64,000 nucleotides of DNA from Bordetella parapertussis (GCA_943331295.2 CALQLA020000008.1:1-64000); one strand, 5' to 3'. Shown: positions 9,242-18,193, counted from the first letter of the stretch. A program made the numbers and translations. The notes: generated by a model not told the origin, from the letters alone.

Positions 9242-9331
9242 CGCGGACTTGAGGTAGGATCGCAGCGGGACACCGTGCCGCCACCAGGGGCGGCACTGGC
9301 GGCGGGCACGCGCGGCCGCATCGGGTTGGGG

Positions 9332-11161
9332 ATGGGACAGATGCATCGCAGGCAGACACTCCTCGACTGGGTGGCGCGGCACGCCGACGAACGCGGCACG
9401 GCACCTGCCATCCTCGCGCCCGGGCGCGCGCCGCTTTCCTATGCCGCACTCTACCAGCGCCTGCGCCGGGCCGGAACGACGCTCGCGGCGATGGGCGTGG
9501 GTCGCGGCAGTCGCGTTGCGCTGGCGCTTCCCGACGGCCCCGAGGCGGCCGTCGCGACCGTGGCGGCGATGAGCTTCGCTGCTTGCGCGCCGCTTCCGCC
9601 GGCGCTGGACGCGCGGGCCGGCGCGTCGCTGCTTGCGCAGTTGCGCATCGACGCGCTGATCGTCGCGGCGTCGCACGATCCACCGATCGCTGCCGCGGCC
9701 CGGACCCTCGGGCTGCGCGTCATCCGCCTCGTCGCCGACAGCGCCGCGCCGGCCGGCACCTTCACGCTGCGCGCGGAAGCCGCAGGCGCCCCGGTGCAGG
9801 CTCGCGCGGGAGATGGCACGGACGTGGCGCTGCTGCTGCAGACGTCGGGAACCACGGCGGCAGCGAAGGTCGTGCCCGTCGACCATGCGCAGGTCGTCTT
9901 CACCGCGGAACTGCTTCCGCTGCGGCCCGACGACCGCGCGCTCTGCGTATCACCGCTGTTCTGGTACGGCCCCCTTTCGATCAACGTCTTCTCGCCGCTC
10001 GTTGCCGGTGCGAGCGCCGTGTTCACCGGCGGCTTCGACGGACGGCTCTTCCGCGACTGGCTCGCGACCTTCCGGCCAACGTTCTACGGCGCCAGCCCGA
10101 CGCTCCAGGCGGCGATCCTCGATGTCGCGGGCGAGCGCCGGCCGACGTCGCTGCGCTTCGTGCGCTCCAGCAGCCGGGCGCTCTCGCCGGCGATGCAGCA
10201 GCGGATCGAGGCGACGCTGGGCGTTCCCGTGCTGCAGGGCTACGGCATGACCGAATGCGGGCTGGTCGCGGCCAACCCGATGCTGCCCGGCACGCAGCGC
10301 GCGGGGTCGGTCGGCAGGGCCCAGGGCATCGAAATCGTGCTGCGCGACGATGCCGGGCGGCCGGTTGCGCCGGGCGCGACCGGCGAAGTGACGGTGCGCG
10401 GCCCGGGCGTGATGCGCGGCTACGAAGGCGATCCGCAGGCGAATCGCGAGGCGTTTGCCGACGGCTGGTTCCGGACCGGCGACCTCGGCCGCTTCGACGC
10501 CGACGGCTACCTGTACCTGACCGGCCGGATCAAGGAGATCGTCAATCGCGGCGGCCAGAAAATCTCGCCGCAGGAAGTGGACGCGGTCTTCCAGCGCCAT
10601 CCGGCGGTGCGCGAGGCGGTCACGTTTCCGGTGCCGCATCCGTCGCTTGGCGAGGACCTCGCCACCGCAGTGATCCTGCACCGGCAGGACGGTGCCACGG
10701 CGACGGCGCTGCGCGACTTCGTCATGGCGCAGCTCGTGCCGTTCAAGGTGCCGAGCCGGGTGGTGATCGCCGACGGCCTGCCGCGGAATGCCGCGGGCAA
10801 GGTCAACCGCGCGGGGCTCGCGGCCGCGCTTGCCGACGCGCTGCGCACCGTGTTCGTGCCGCCGCGCAACGACGAGGAAGCACTTGTGGACGAGATCTTC
10901 GCCGAGGTGCTGGCGCTGGAGGAGGTCGGCGCGCACCACCATTTCTTCCAGGCCGGCGGCGATTCGTTGAGCGGCGCGCGGGTCATCGCGCGGCTGAAGG
11001 ACCTTGCCGGCACCGACGTCCCGCTATCCGCGCTGTTCGAGGCGCCGACGGTGGCACAGCTCGCCGACCGCCTGCGCCACGCAGCGACGTCGTCACAGGC
11101 GTTGCCTCGCGACGACATCGCGCTGGCCCCGCGCGCCGGCGTGAGGGGAAGGCCAGCTTGA
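9332..11161 (+). CDS. Adenylation-carrier didomain protein (AMP-binding plus PCP)
   Basis: A 609-residue protein. Residues about 10-515 are an acyl- or aminoacyl-adenylating domain with P-loop TSGTTAAAKVV (from 171), YGMTECG, RTGDLGRFD, GRIKEIVNRGGQKISP and the catalytic Lys in LPRNAAGKVNR. Residues about 520-590 are a phosphopantetheine carrier domain with GGDSLS; Ser545 is the attachment site. It would activate an acid and load it on its own carrier arm. No condensation, reductase or thioesterase domain follows. The tail DIALAPRAG resembles the linker that precedes a condensation domain in NRPSs, hinting at a truncated larger enzyme. Substrate unknown. Translation could also begin at ATG 9341. 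Confidence 0.85.
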   Translation: MGQMHRRQTLLDWVARHADERGTAPAILAPGRAPLSYAALYQRLRRAGTTLAAMGVGRGSRVALALPDGPEAAVATVAAMSFAACAPLPPALDARAGASLLAQLRIDALIVAASHDPPIAAAARTLGLRVIRLVADSAAPAGTFTLRAEAAGAPVQARAGDGTDVALLLQTSGTTAAAKVVPVDHAQVVFTAELLPLRPDDRALCVSPLFWYGPLSINVFSPLVAGASAVFTGGFDGRLFRDWLATFRPTFYGASPTLQAAILDVAGERRPTSLRFVRSSSRALSPAMQQRIEATLGVPVLQGYGMTECGLVAANPMLPGTQRAGSVGRAQGIEIVLRDDAGRPVAPGATGEVTVRGPGVMRGYEGDPQANREAFADGWFRTGDLGRFDADGYLYLTGRIKEIVNRGGQKISPQEVDAVFQRHPAVREAVTFPVPHPSLGEDLATAVILHRQDGATATALRDFVMAQLVPFKVPSRVVIADGLPRNAAGKVNRAGLAAALADALRTVFVPPRNDEEALVDEIFAEVLALEEVGAHHHFFQAGGDSLSGARVIARLKDLAGTDVPLSALFEAPTVAQLADRLRHAATSSQALPRDDIALAPRAGVRGRPA

Positions 11162-11327
11162 GGCCACAGCGCATGGCGCGTGCCCCGACTGCAAAGCGCG
11201 GTCGGCGCCGTCTGCGCGCCCGTCCCGCCGCGACGATTGGCTGCAATCCGCGAGTCGGCGATCCGATCGGGTTCGCCGCTCGTCTTCAGATCGAACCGCC
11301 CACCGGTATGGAACGAGGTATTTCACA

Positions 11328-12152
11328 ATGGACCTGATGCTGCGCAACGCTGCAGTCGTGGTCACGGGCGGCAGCCGGGGCATCGGCCGCGCGATCGCGC
11401 TGGCCTTCGCCCGCGAAGGGGCGCGGGTGGCAATCTGCGGACGCGACACCGCAGCGCTCGCGGACGCGGCCGCAGCCATCGGCGCTCATGCCGCCGACTG
11501 CCTGCCGATCCGGGCCGACCTGTCCGATGCCGACGCCTGCCGGCGCGTGATCGACGACGCCGCCGCGCGGTTCGGCCGGCTGGACGTCCTGGTGAACAAC
11601 GCGTCCTCCAACGTCGACGGGGCGCCGCGCTCCCTGGAGGAAGCCACCGACGCGCAGGTCATGGCACGGCTGGAGGGCAAGCTGCTCGGGGCGGTGCGCT
11701 GCGCGCGCGCGGCGCTGCCCCACATGCGGCGCGCGGGCGGCGGCCGCATCGTGCACATCGGTGGCAGCTCGGCGCGCGCCGTGTTCCGCGCCGGCGAGGT
11801 CCCCGGCAACGGCTCGGGGCTGCCGCAGGGTCTCGGCAATGCGGCGCTCGCGAACTTCTCCAAGCATCTCGCCGACGAGGTCGCCGGCGACCGGATTCTC
11901 GTCAACGTCGTGCACCCGCACGTGACGCGCACCGACCGGCACCCGGCACGCGTGGCCGCGCGGGCAGCGCAGCGCGGGATCACTGCGGAGGCGGCAGAGG
12001 CGGAGATCGACTGGCTGTTCCCGCTGGGGCGGATCGTCGAAGTCGACGACATCGCGCCGCTCGTCGTGTTCCTCGCATCAAAGCTGGCCGGCGCGATCAC
12101 CGGGCAGGCCATCGCGGTCGACGCCGGCGCGGCGCGCACCATCGCCTACTGA
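11328..12152 (+). CDS. SDR-family protein lacking the Tyr/Lys catalytic pair
   Basis: 274 residues with an intact Rossmann nucleotide site (VVTGGSRGIGRAIA) and the NNAS element (VLVNNASSN), so NAD(P) binding is likely. Where classical short-chain dehydrogenases carry YxxxK, this protein reads QGLGN: Q167 replaces Tyr and N171 replaces Lys. The downstream helix (AALANFSKHLADEV) and VVHPHVTRTD align normally, so the substitution is not an alignment slip. It may be a divergent SDR subgroup with other chemistry or a non-catalytic partner. It sits 166 bases after the adenylation-carrier gene and before the TauD-like gene. The ATG follows an AGGTATTTCACA leader. Confidence 0.85.
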   Translation: MDLMLRNAAVVVTGGSRGIGRAIALAFAREGARVAICGRDTAALADAAAAIGAHAADCLPIRADLSDADACRRVIDDAAARFGRLDVLVNNASSNVDGAPRSLEEATDAQVMARLEGKLLGAVRCARAALPHMRRAGGGRIVHIGGSSARAVFRAGEVPGNGSGLPQGLGNAALANFSKHLADEVAGDRILVNVVHPHVTRTDRHPARVAARAAQRGITAEAAEAEIDWLFPLGRIVEVDDIAPLVVFLASKLAGAITGQAIAVDAGAARTIAY

Positions 12153-12286
12153 CGAGCCGGGCCGCGCCGCCGCGGGACGCGACCGTCAGGCCGTCGCGCA
12201 ATTTCGGGCATACTTGCCGGCGGGATGCACGGTTCGACCAAGAAAACACTCCGGGCGCACGCAGCCACGGAACTCTGGAGGAAGCC

Positions 12287-13183
12287 ATGGAGACACAGCG
12301 CACCGCGACCGCCGACGGGGCCGCGCGCGGCCTGACCTCGAAGCCACCCATAGCGGCACCGCTGTCGCCGATCCTGGGCGCCGAGATCCGCGATGTCGAT
12401 CTCGCGGCGCCGCTGTCGGACGCCGCGTTCGCGCCGATCGCCCGCGCGTTCCTCGAGCACAAGCTGCTGGTATTTCCCGGGCAGGCGCTGTCCCCGGCGC
12501 AGATCGAGGCGTTCGCGCAGCGCTTCGGCCCGATCGAGGGCCACACGATCCGCAAGCCGGACGGCAACGTGCTGGAAGGCGTCCACGCGGTGACCAATCT
12601 CGACGCCGACGGCAAGCCGGCGAAGAAGCCGCACATCAACGCCAACTACTACTGGCACAGCGACAAGGCGCACTACCCGACGCCGTCGCTGCTGACGATG
12701 CTCTATGCGGTCGAGGTGCCGCCCAACGGCGGCGAGACCGAGTTCGCGAACACCGAGATGGCCTATGCCGAACTGCCGGCCGCGATGAAGGACCGCATCG
12801 CCGGGCTGCGCGTGGAAAATGACTTCACGTACGCGATGGTCAATGCCGGCAAGGTCCTCACCGAGGAAGAGCGGCTGGCCGTGCCGCCGGTCGTGCACCC
12901 GCTGGTGCGCACCCATCCGGAGACGGGACGCAAGACGCTGTTCATCGGCATGTACGCCAAGTCCATCGTCGGCATGCCCGACGCCGAAGGCAAGGCGCTG
13001 ATCAAGGAGCTCATCGACTTCGCGACCGCGGAGCGGTTCGTCTTCCGCCACCGGTGGCATGTGGGCGACCTCGTGGCCTGGGACAACCGGTGCCTCGTCC
13101 ACCGCGCGGTGATGAATTACGAGATGACCCAGTACCGCCGCGTGCTGCTGCGCTGCGTCGTCCGCGGCACCGTCCCCTCCTGA
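12287..13183 (+). CDS. TauD/TfdA-family Fe(II)/2-oxoglutarate dioxygenase
   Basis: A 298-residue oxygenase. The iron triad is visible: H124 and D126 in YYWHSDKAHY and H272 in CLVHRAVMNY. R284/R285 and R289 in TQYRRVLLRC are placed to bind 2-oxoglutarate. The family hydroxylates substrates such as taurine, alkyl sulfates, phenoxyacetates or carnitine-like compounds, often releasing sulfite, an alcohol or an amine. The sequence alone does not tell which. The start is fixed by CTGGAGGAAGCC directly before ATG 12287. It lies on the plus strand after the SDR, convergent with the aldolase gene. Confidence 0.92.
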   Translation: METQRTATADGAARGLTSKPPIAAPLSPILGAEIRDVDLAAPLSDAAFAPIARAFLEHKLLVFPGQALSPAQIEAFAQRFGPIEGHTIRKPDGNVLEGVHAVTNLDADGKPAKKPHINANYYWHSDKAHYPTPSLLTMLYAVEVPPNGGETEFANTEMAYAELPAAMKDRIAGLRVENDFTYAMVNAGKVLTEEERLAVPPVVHPLVRTHPETGRKTLFIGMYAKSIVGMPDAEGKALIKELIDFATAERFVFRHRWHVGDLVAWDNRCLVHRAVMNYEMTQYRRVLLRCVVRGTVPS

Positions 13184-13211
13184 AGCCGGTCCCGGCGGCT
13201 TTGGGCGCCCG

Positions 13212-14015
13212 CTATTTCGCGAGCGCGCCGGCGGCGGCGCCGCGCACGCCGTCGATCCACGCCTTCGACTGGACGACCATCGCGCGGACGTCGGACGACA
13301 GCGTGATGAAGCGGAAGCCGCGCTCGATCAGCCGGGTCGCCGCATCGACGGTATTCGCGTTCATTCCGGCCACGAGCCCGCGCGCCGCGCAGCTCGCCGC
13401 CACCCGGGCAGTGGCAGCCTCGACCATGGCCTCGAGCTCGGGGTCTTTCCCGACGGCCGGAGGGAAGCGGCCCAGCACCGACATCGCGAGGTCGACCGAT
13501 CCCACGTAGATACCGTCGATGCCCTCGACCGCCGTGATGGCGTCGAGGTTCTCCATGCCTTGCGCGGTCTCGATCATCGCGTAGACATTGACGAGTTCGT
13601 CGGCGCGACTGTTGTAGTCGGGGCCGTAGACGAGGGCGGCGCGCGACACGCGGCTCAGGCTGCGGCCGCCGCGCGGCGGGTACTTGCATGCGCGGACCAG
13701 GGCGCGCGCCTGTTCCGCGGTCTCGATCATCGCGCAGGTGATGCCGAGCGCGCCGGCGTCGAGCAGCATCCCGATCAGCGCGGGGTCCACGGCCGGGATC
13801 CGCGCCAGCGGCACGACGCCCGACGCCGTCATCGCCTGCAGCATCGCCACCGCGCAGTCGAAACCGATCGAGCCGTGCTCCATGTCGAGCGTCACCGCAT
13901 CCCAGCCCTGCCGGGAGTAGATTTCCGCCGCGAACGGGCTGGGCATGCCGCAATAGCCGTTCAGCAGATAGCCCTTGTCGGCCATCCGTTCCTTCAGGGA
14001 TTGACTGGGGCGCAT
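13212..14015 (-). CDS. HpcH/HpaI-type pyruvate-dependent class II aldolase
   Basis: A 267-residue TIM-barrel aldolase. Conserved features are TLDMEHGSIG, the pyruvate-binding Arg in PLARIP, the metal Glu in YAMIETAQG and the metal Asp in GIYVGSVDLAMSVLG. The family splits or forms 2-keto-3-deoxy or 4-hydroxy-2-oxo acids to pyruvate plus an aldehyde, typically late in aromatic or sugar-acid breakdown. ATG 14015 was preferred over one at 14135 because it matches the family N-terminus (SLKERMADKGYLLNG) and has GGAG at about 9 bases. It is the only minus-strand gene between 9.3 and 23.7 kb. Confidence 0.92.
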   Translation of the reverse strand: MRPSQSLKERMADKGYLLNGYCGMPSPFAAEIYSRQGWDAVTLDMEHGSIGFDCAVAMLQAMTASGVVPLARIPAVDPALIGMLLDAGALGITCAMIETAEQARALVRACKYPPRGGRSLSRVSRAALVYGPDYNSRADELVNVYAMIETAQGMENLDAITAVEGIDGIYVGSVDLAMSVLGRFPPAVGKDPELEAMVEAATARVAASCAARGLVAGMNANTVDAATRLIERGFRFITLSSDVRAMVVQSKAWIDGVRGAAAGALAK

Positions 14016-14286
14016 GTGGTGCGGCTCCGGAGTGAACGGCGATGGCGGGATGCCGGCGCCTAGCCTACCCCAGTGGTCGCGGTTCGCGCAATTTCGTCGC
14101 CACGCCGGCCGGCGGAATGCTGACTCAGGGTTCATTGTCCTGTTACTATCCCCGACGCTGCAGCCGCCGGCGACGGTGGCCGACGCCGCGGCGAAGTCAT
14201 GACGACGCAGTCCTGATTAGCGACGTATAAGCAGACGGGCTCGCCCATGCATGGCGAGCCGGGCCGTATGCCCGCCAGGAGGAGTG

Positions 14287-15276
14287 ATGAAGACATTCGC
14301 ACTGAGTGGCCGCCTCTGCGCGGCAGGGATCGCGCTGGGCGTGCTGGCGATGCCCCTGCCGGCCGCGGCGGAGTACCCGGACCGGCCCATCCAGATGGTG
14401 CTGCCGGTCGGCGTCGGTGGCGGCACCGACCTCCTGGCGCGGCAGCTCGCGAAGCAGCTGTCCGAGCTGTGGGGCCAGTCGGTGGTCGTCGACAACAAGT
14501 CGGGCGGCGGCGGCATCATCGCCGCCCAGCAGGTGATGCGCTCCTCGCCGGACGGCTACACGATCCTGATGAGCCACGACGGCGTGATCACCGCGACGCC
14601 CATCCTCTACAAGCGTCCGGACTACGACCCGATCAAGCAGTTGCAGCCGATCACGCAGCTCGCGACGATGTCGTACCTGATCGTCGTCAACCCCGCGGTG
14701 CCGGCCAAGAACATCCCGGAACTGATCGCGGTGATGAAGGACAAGGGCGCGAAGAAGGAGACGTTCAGCTTCGCCACGTCCGCGCTGGGCAGCGCCGATC
14801 ACCTTTCCGGCGAGCAGTTCAGGGTCGCGGCCGGCGTCGACATGCTGGTGGTCCCCTACAAGAGCAGCCTGCCGGCGATGTCCGACGTGATCGCCGGGCA
14901 CCTGCCGTTCGGCTTCTTCACGATTCCCGGCACCCAGCCCCACGTGAAGGCCGGCACGCTGCGGCTCGTCGGCATCACGTCGGCGAAGCGGTCGAAGCTG
15001 TTCCCCGACGTGCAGACGGTCGGCGAAACGATCCCCGGCTTCGTCACCGGCGCGTGGTACGGGCTGTGGGTCCCCGTGGGCACCCCCGCGGCGATCATCG
15101 ACAAGATCGGGGCCGACACAAAGCGCGTCATCAACTCGCCGGAAATGGTCGCCTACATGCTCAACAACGGATTCGAGGCGGCCACCTCCTCCCCGGCGGA
15201 GTTCGCGGAATTCATCAAGAAGGACTCGTCGAAGACCGCGCAGGTGATCAAGAACGCGAACCTGAAGCTGGAGTGA
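14287..15276 (+). CDS. Bug-family tripartite tricarboxylate binding protein
   Basis: A 329-residue periplasmic receptor. A signal peptide of about 28 residues (LPAAA end) is followed by EYPDRPIQMVLPVGVGGGTD, the Bug-family start. Later marks are QQVMRSSPDGYTILMSHDG, VVPYKSSLPAMSDVIAGHL and GLWVPVGTPAAII. GGAGG lies just upstream of the ATG. It is the first gene of a long plus-strand operon and is separated from the Old Yellow Enzyme gene by a single base. It therefore probably captures the operon's substrate, or a related acid, although no TctAB partner is nearby. Confidence 0.9.
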   Translation: MKTFALSGRLCAAGIALGVLAMPLPAAAEYPDRPIQMVLPVGVGGGTDLLARQLAKQLSELWGQSVVVDNKSGGGGIIAAQQVMRSSPDGYTILMSHDGVITATPILYKRPDYDPIKQLQPITQLATMSYLIVVNPAVPAKNIPELIAVMKDKGAKKETFSFATSALGSADHLSGEQFRVAAGVDMLVVPYKSSLPAMSDVIAGHLPFGFFTIPGTQPHVKAGTLRLVGITSAKRSKLFPDVQTVGETIPGFVTGAWYGLWVPVGTPAAIIDKIGADTKRVINSPEMVAYMLNNGFEAATSSPAEFAEFIKKDSSKTAQVIKNANLKLE

Positions 15277-15277
15277 C

Positions 15278-16516
15278 ATGTCGCGCACCGGACCGGTCGC
15301 GGAGCGCACGACGTTGAGCGGGACGCCGCTCCTGTTCACGCCGCTCGCGCTGCGCGATCGCGTCGCGCGCAACAGGGTCGTGATCTCGCCGATGTCGACG
15401 TCCTCGGCGGACGCCGCGGGGCTCGCCCAGTCCTGGCATTTCGCGCACCTCTCCAAGTTCGCCTTGGGCGGCGCCGGCATCGTGTTCGCCGAAGCGGCGG
15501 CGGTCGACCCGCGCGGGCGCGTCACGTACGGCGACCTCGGCCTCTGGTCGGACGCGCATGCCGACGCGCTGCGACCGATCGTCGAATTCCTGCAGGCGCA
15601 CGGTGCGCTCGCCGGCATCCAGATCGCCCACGCCGGCCGGCGCGGCGCCGCGCAGCGGCCGTGGGGCGGCAAGGGCCCGCTGACCGACGCCGACGCCGCG
15701 CGCGGCGAACCGCCGTGGCCGCTCTGGGGTCCGAGTGCCGTTGCGGCGCGCGACGGCTGCCAGGTCCCGCAGCCCATGAGGACGGCGATGATCGACGAGG
15801 TGCAGGCTGCGTTCGCCCGTGCCGCGGCGCTCGCCGACCGCGCCGGGTTCGACGCGCTGGAGATTCACGGCGGGCACGGCTATCTCGTCCACGCATTCCT
15901 GTCCCCGATCGCGAACCGGCGCACCGATGGCTACGGCGGCAGCCGCGAGCGGCGGATGCGCTTCGCGCTGGAGACCGTCGAGCGCGTGCGCGCGTGCTGG
16001 CCGGCCGCGAAACCGCTGTTCTTCCGCGTCTCGGTCACCGACGGCGTCGACGGAGGGTGGGATCTCGAGGACACGCTCGCCCTTGCCGCGGCATTGAAGG
16101 CGCGCGGCGTCGACGTCATCGACACGTCGTCGGGCGGCATCGAGGGAACGTCGTCGAACACGGCGCGGATCGCGCGCACGCCCGGGTACCACGTGCCGTA
16201 CGCCGCTGCGCTGCGGCGGGACAGCGGCCTGGTCACGCAGACGGTCGGCCTCATCCGCGATCCTCGGCATGCCGAGGAGATCCTGCAGGCCGGCGCCGCG
16301 GACCTGGTCGCCATCGGCCGCGAGGCGTTGTACGACCCGTTCTGGGCGGCGCATGCGTCGCAGGCGCTGGGGTGCGACCCCGGCTTCGCGACTTGGCCGC
16401 AGCAATACGGGTGGTGGCTCGATGCGCGGGCGCGCTTCCTCGGCGCGCCCGGTGCGTCGCCCTCCGCCACGCCCGCCGGCGACAACCATCGGCAAGCTAC
16501 CGGGAGCCCGGCATGA
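15278..16516 (+). CDS. Old Yellow Enzyme family flavin oxidoreductase
   Basis: A 412-residue FMN-dependent NAD(P)H ene-reductase of the YqjM-like or dienoyl-CoA-reductase-like group. The substrate-anchoring histidines are in HGGHGYLVHAFLSP, and ANRRTDGYGGSRERRMRF is the family barrel motif. The N-terminal SPMSTSS aligns with YqjM's SPMCMYSS, so the redox-tuning Cys and active-site Tyr of that subgroup are both Ser here. Family reactions reduce activated double bonds; the actual substrate is unknown. Its stop overlaps the next gene's start as ATGA, implying translational coupling. A roughly 25-residue low-complexity tail ends the protein. Confidence 0.9.
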   Translation: MSRTGPVAERTTLSGTPLLFTPLALRDRVARNRVVISPMSTSSADAAGLAQSWHFAHLSKFALGGAGIVFAEAAAVDPRGRVTYGDLGLWSDAHADALRPIVEFLQAHGALAGIQIAHAGRRGAAQRPWGGKGPLTDADAARGEPPWPLWGPSAVAARDGCQVPQPMRTAMIDEVQAAFARAAALADRAGFDALEIHGGHGYLVHAFLSPIANRRTDGYGGSRERRMRFALETVERVRACWPAAKPLFFRVSVTDGVDGGWDLEDTLALAAALKARGVDVIDTSSGGIEGTSSNTARIARTPGYHVPYAAALRRDSGLVTQTVGLIRDPRHAEEILQAGAADLVAIGREALYDPFWAAHASQALGCDPGFATWPQQYGWWLDARARFLGAPGASPSATPAGDNHRQATGSPA

Positions 16517-17331
16517 CGGCACGAGCAAGCGACGCAGCAGCGCCCCCCGACGACGCGATCCGCGTGTACTGGCAGACCGGATGCACCGCCTGCCTGCGCA
16601 CCAAGGAGTTCCTGGCGCGGCATCGCGTCCCCTTCCTGTCGCGCGACGTGCTGGCCGACGACGGCGCGTTCGCCGAGCTCGCGCGCTTCGGCCTGCGGCA
16701 GGTGCCGATCGTCACGCGGGGCGACCGGTGGGCGAATGGGCAGGTGCTGGCCGACGTCGCCCGCGTCGCCGGCATCGAGTGGGGACCGCAGCCGATCTTC
16801 CCGGTCGCCGAGCTCCACCGCCGGCTGCAGTCGATCCTGTCCGGGGCCCGGCGGTTCGCCGCGCAGATTCCCGAGGCGCGCTTGGGCGAGCTGCTGCCCG
16901 ACCGGCCGCGCAGCTACGCGACGCTCGCGTACCACATCTTCAACATCGCCGAGTGCTTCCTCGAGCATGGCGCGGGGATCGGGCTCACGTACGACGCCTA
17001 CAACCGCACGGCGCCCGACCGCCTGCTCGCCACCGCCCCGCTGGTCGCGTACGGCGGCGATGTCGCGATGCGCGTCGCGCAGTGGATGGACGGACCGGGT
17101 CGCGACGCGGACTGGAACGCGCCGGCGAACGTGTACTACGGCGAGCAGACGCTGCACCAGTTCCTCGAGCGGACCACGTGGCATTCGGGCCAGCACACGC
17201 GCCAGCTCATGTGGCTGCTGCGGACGCAGTTCGGCGTCGAGCCCGACGACCCGGTGCCCGCGGCGATATTCGCCGGGCTGCCGATGCCCGAGGCGGTATG
17301 GGACGGCGTCGACGCAGCGGCGGCGAAATGA
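16513..17331 (+). CDS. Glutaredoxin-DinB fusion protein
   Basis: A 272-residue two-domain protein. Residues about 15-90 are glutaredoxin-like with a redox CTAC motif (C24, C27) and a cis-proline in QVPIV. Residues about 100-250 are a DinB-like four-helix bundle with a candidate metal triad: H141 in YHIFNIAECF, and H224 and H228 in TTWHSGQHTRQL. DinB relatives include thiol-dependent metalloenzymes such as mycothiol- or bacillithiol-dependent isomerases and transferases. Joining one to a glutaredoxin suggests a glutathione-dependent step, for example isomerisation or thiolysis of an intermediate; this is inference. It is coupled at both ends by ATGA overlaps with the OYE and SDR genes. Confidence 0.8.
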   Translation: MTARASDAAAPPDDAIRVYWQTGCTACLRTKEFLARHRVPFLSRDVLADDGAFAELARFGLRQVPIVTRGDRWANGQVLADVARVAGIEWGPQPIFPVAELHRRLQSILSGARRFAAQIPEARLGELLPDRPRSYATLAYHIFNIAECFLEHGAGIGLTYDAYNRTAPDRLLATAPLVAYGGDVAMRVAQWMDGPGRDADWNAPANVYYGEQTLHQFLERTTWHSGQHTRQLMWLLRTQFGVEPDDPVPAAIFAGLPMPEAVWDGVDAAAAK

Positions 17332-18182
17332 CGGTCACCGACAGCGCGCAGGCGACCCCGGTGCGCGTGGCGCTCGTCACCGGCTGCGGCAGGTCGCTCG
17401 GGATCGGCAGCGCCTCGGCGCGCGCGCTGGCGCGGGCCGGCTGCACGGTGGTCGTCGCCGACGTGCAGCCGGCGGGGGTCGCCAACGACCTCGAAACCGA
17501 CGCCGACCGGGCGAGCGCCTGGACGGGAATCGACAGCCTCGTGCAGGAACTGCGCGCGCAGGGCGGCGAGGCTTCGTCGGTCGTCGGCGACGTCAGCGTC
17601 GAGGCCGACGCGCAGCGGATGGTCGCCGAGGTGCTGGCGCGCCACGGCCGCCTCGACATCCTGGTCAACAACGCGGGCGCGCCGCACGGCGCGGATCGCG
17701 GCGACATCGAGTCCGTGCCGCTCGCGGCGTGGGACCGCGTGATGGCGGTCAACGTGCGCGGGGTGTTCCTGATGTCCCGTGCTGCCGTCGGGCCGATGCG
17801 CCGGCAGCAGTGGGGCCGGATCGTCAACATCTCGTCGTCGATCGTCAGGAACCCGATGCGGCAGCGAACGGCGTACATCACGTCCAAGGCGGCCGTGCTC
17901 GCGTTCAGCGAGGCGCTCGCGCTCGACGTCGCCGAATCGGGCATCACCGTCAACGCGGTCTGCCCGGGCTCGATCCGCACCGCGCGCGCGGTCAGCTCGA
18001 CGCGCAAGGCCGGGTGGGACGACATCGAGGCCGGCCTCCGCGCGCGGGCGAAGGGCATCCCGCAGGGACGGCACGGCGAGGCGGACGAAGTCGCAGCGGC
18101 GGTGGCGTTCTTCGCAGCGGAGTCGAGCGCGTACGTGACCGGCACGAGCATCCACGTGGACGGCGGCGGACTGCCGCGATAA
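17328..18182 (+). CDS. Short-chain dehydrogenase/reductase
   Basis: A 284-residue classical SDR. The nucleotide motif TGCGRSLGIGSA carries two extra residues compared with TGxxxGxG. NNAGAP and an intact catalytic YITSK (Y183, K187) follow, and the end reads YVTGTSIHVDGGG. It would oxidise an alcohol or reduce a carbonyl with NAD(P)H. Translation is coupled to the glutaredoxin-DinB gene by an ATGA overlap, and the YCII-like gene starts 11 bases after the stop. It probably acts on an intermediate of the same unidentified pathway. Confidence 0.9.
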   Translation: MTVTDSAQATPVRVALVTGCGRSLGIGSASARALARAGCTVVVADVQPAGVANDLETDADRASAWTGIDSLVQELRAQGGEASSVVGDVSVEADAQRMVAEVLARHGRLDILVNNAGAPHGADRGDIESVPLAAWDRVMAVNVRGVFLMSRAAVGPMRRQQWGRIVNISSSIVRNPMRQRTAYITSKAAVLAFSEALALDVAESGITVNAVCPGSIRTARAVSSTRKAGWDDIEAGLRARAKGIPQGRHGEADEVAAAVAFFAAESSAYVTGTSIHVDGGGLPR

Positions 18183-18193
18183 GGATCGAAGCC

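Noticed and set aside
9332-13183. NRPS natural-product gene cluster
   Set aside because: Only one adenylation-carrier protein is present; there is no condensation, thioesterase, 4'-phosphopantetheinyl transferase or export gene, and the neighbours look catabolic.
14136-14286. Promoter before the 14.3 kb operon (TACTAT or TATAAG boxes)
   Set aside because: Neither candidate -10 box has an acceptable -35 box at 16-18 bases, so the promoter cannot be placed.
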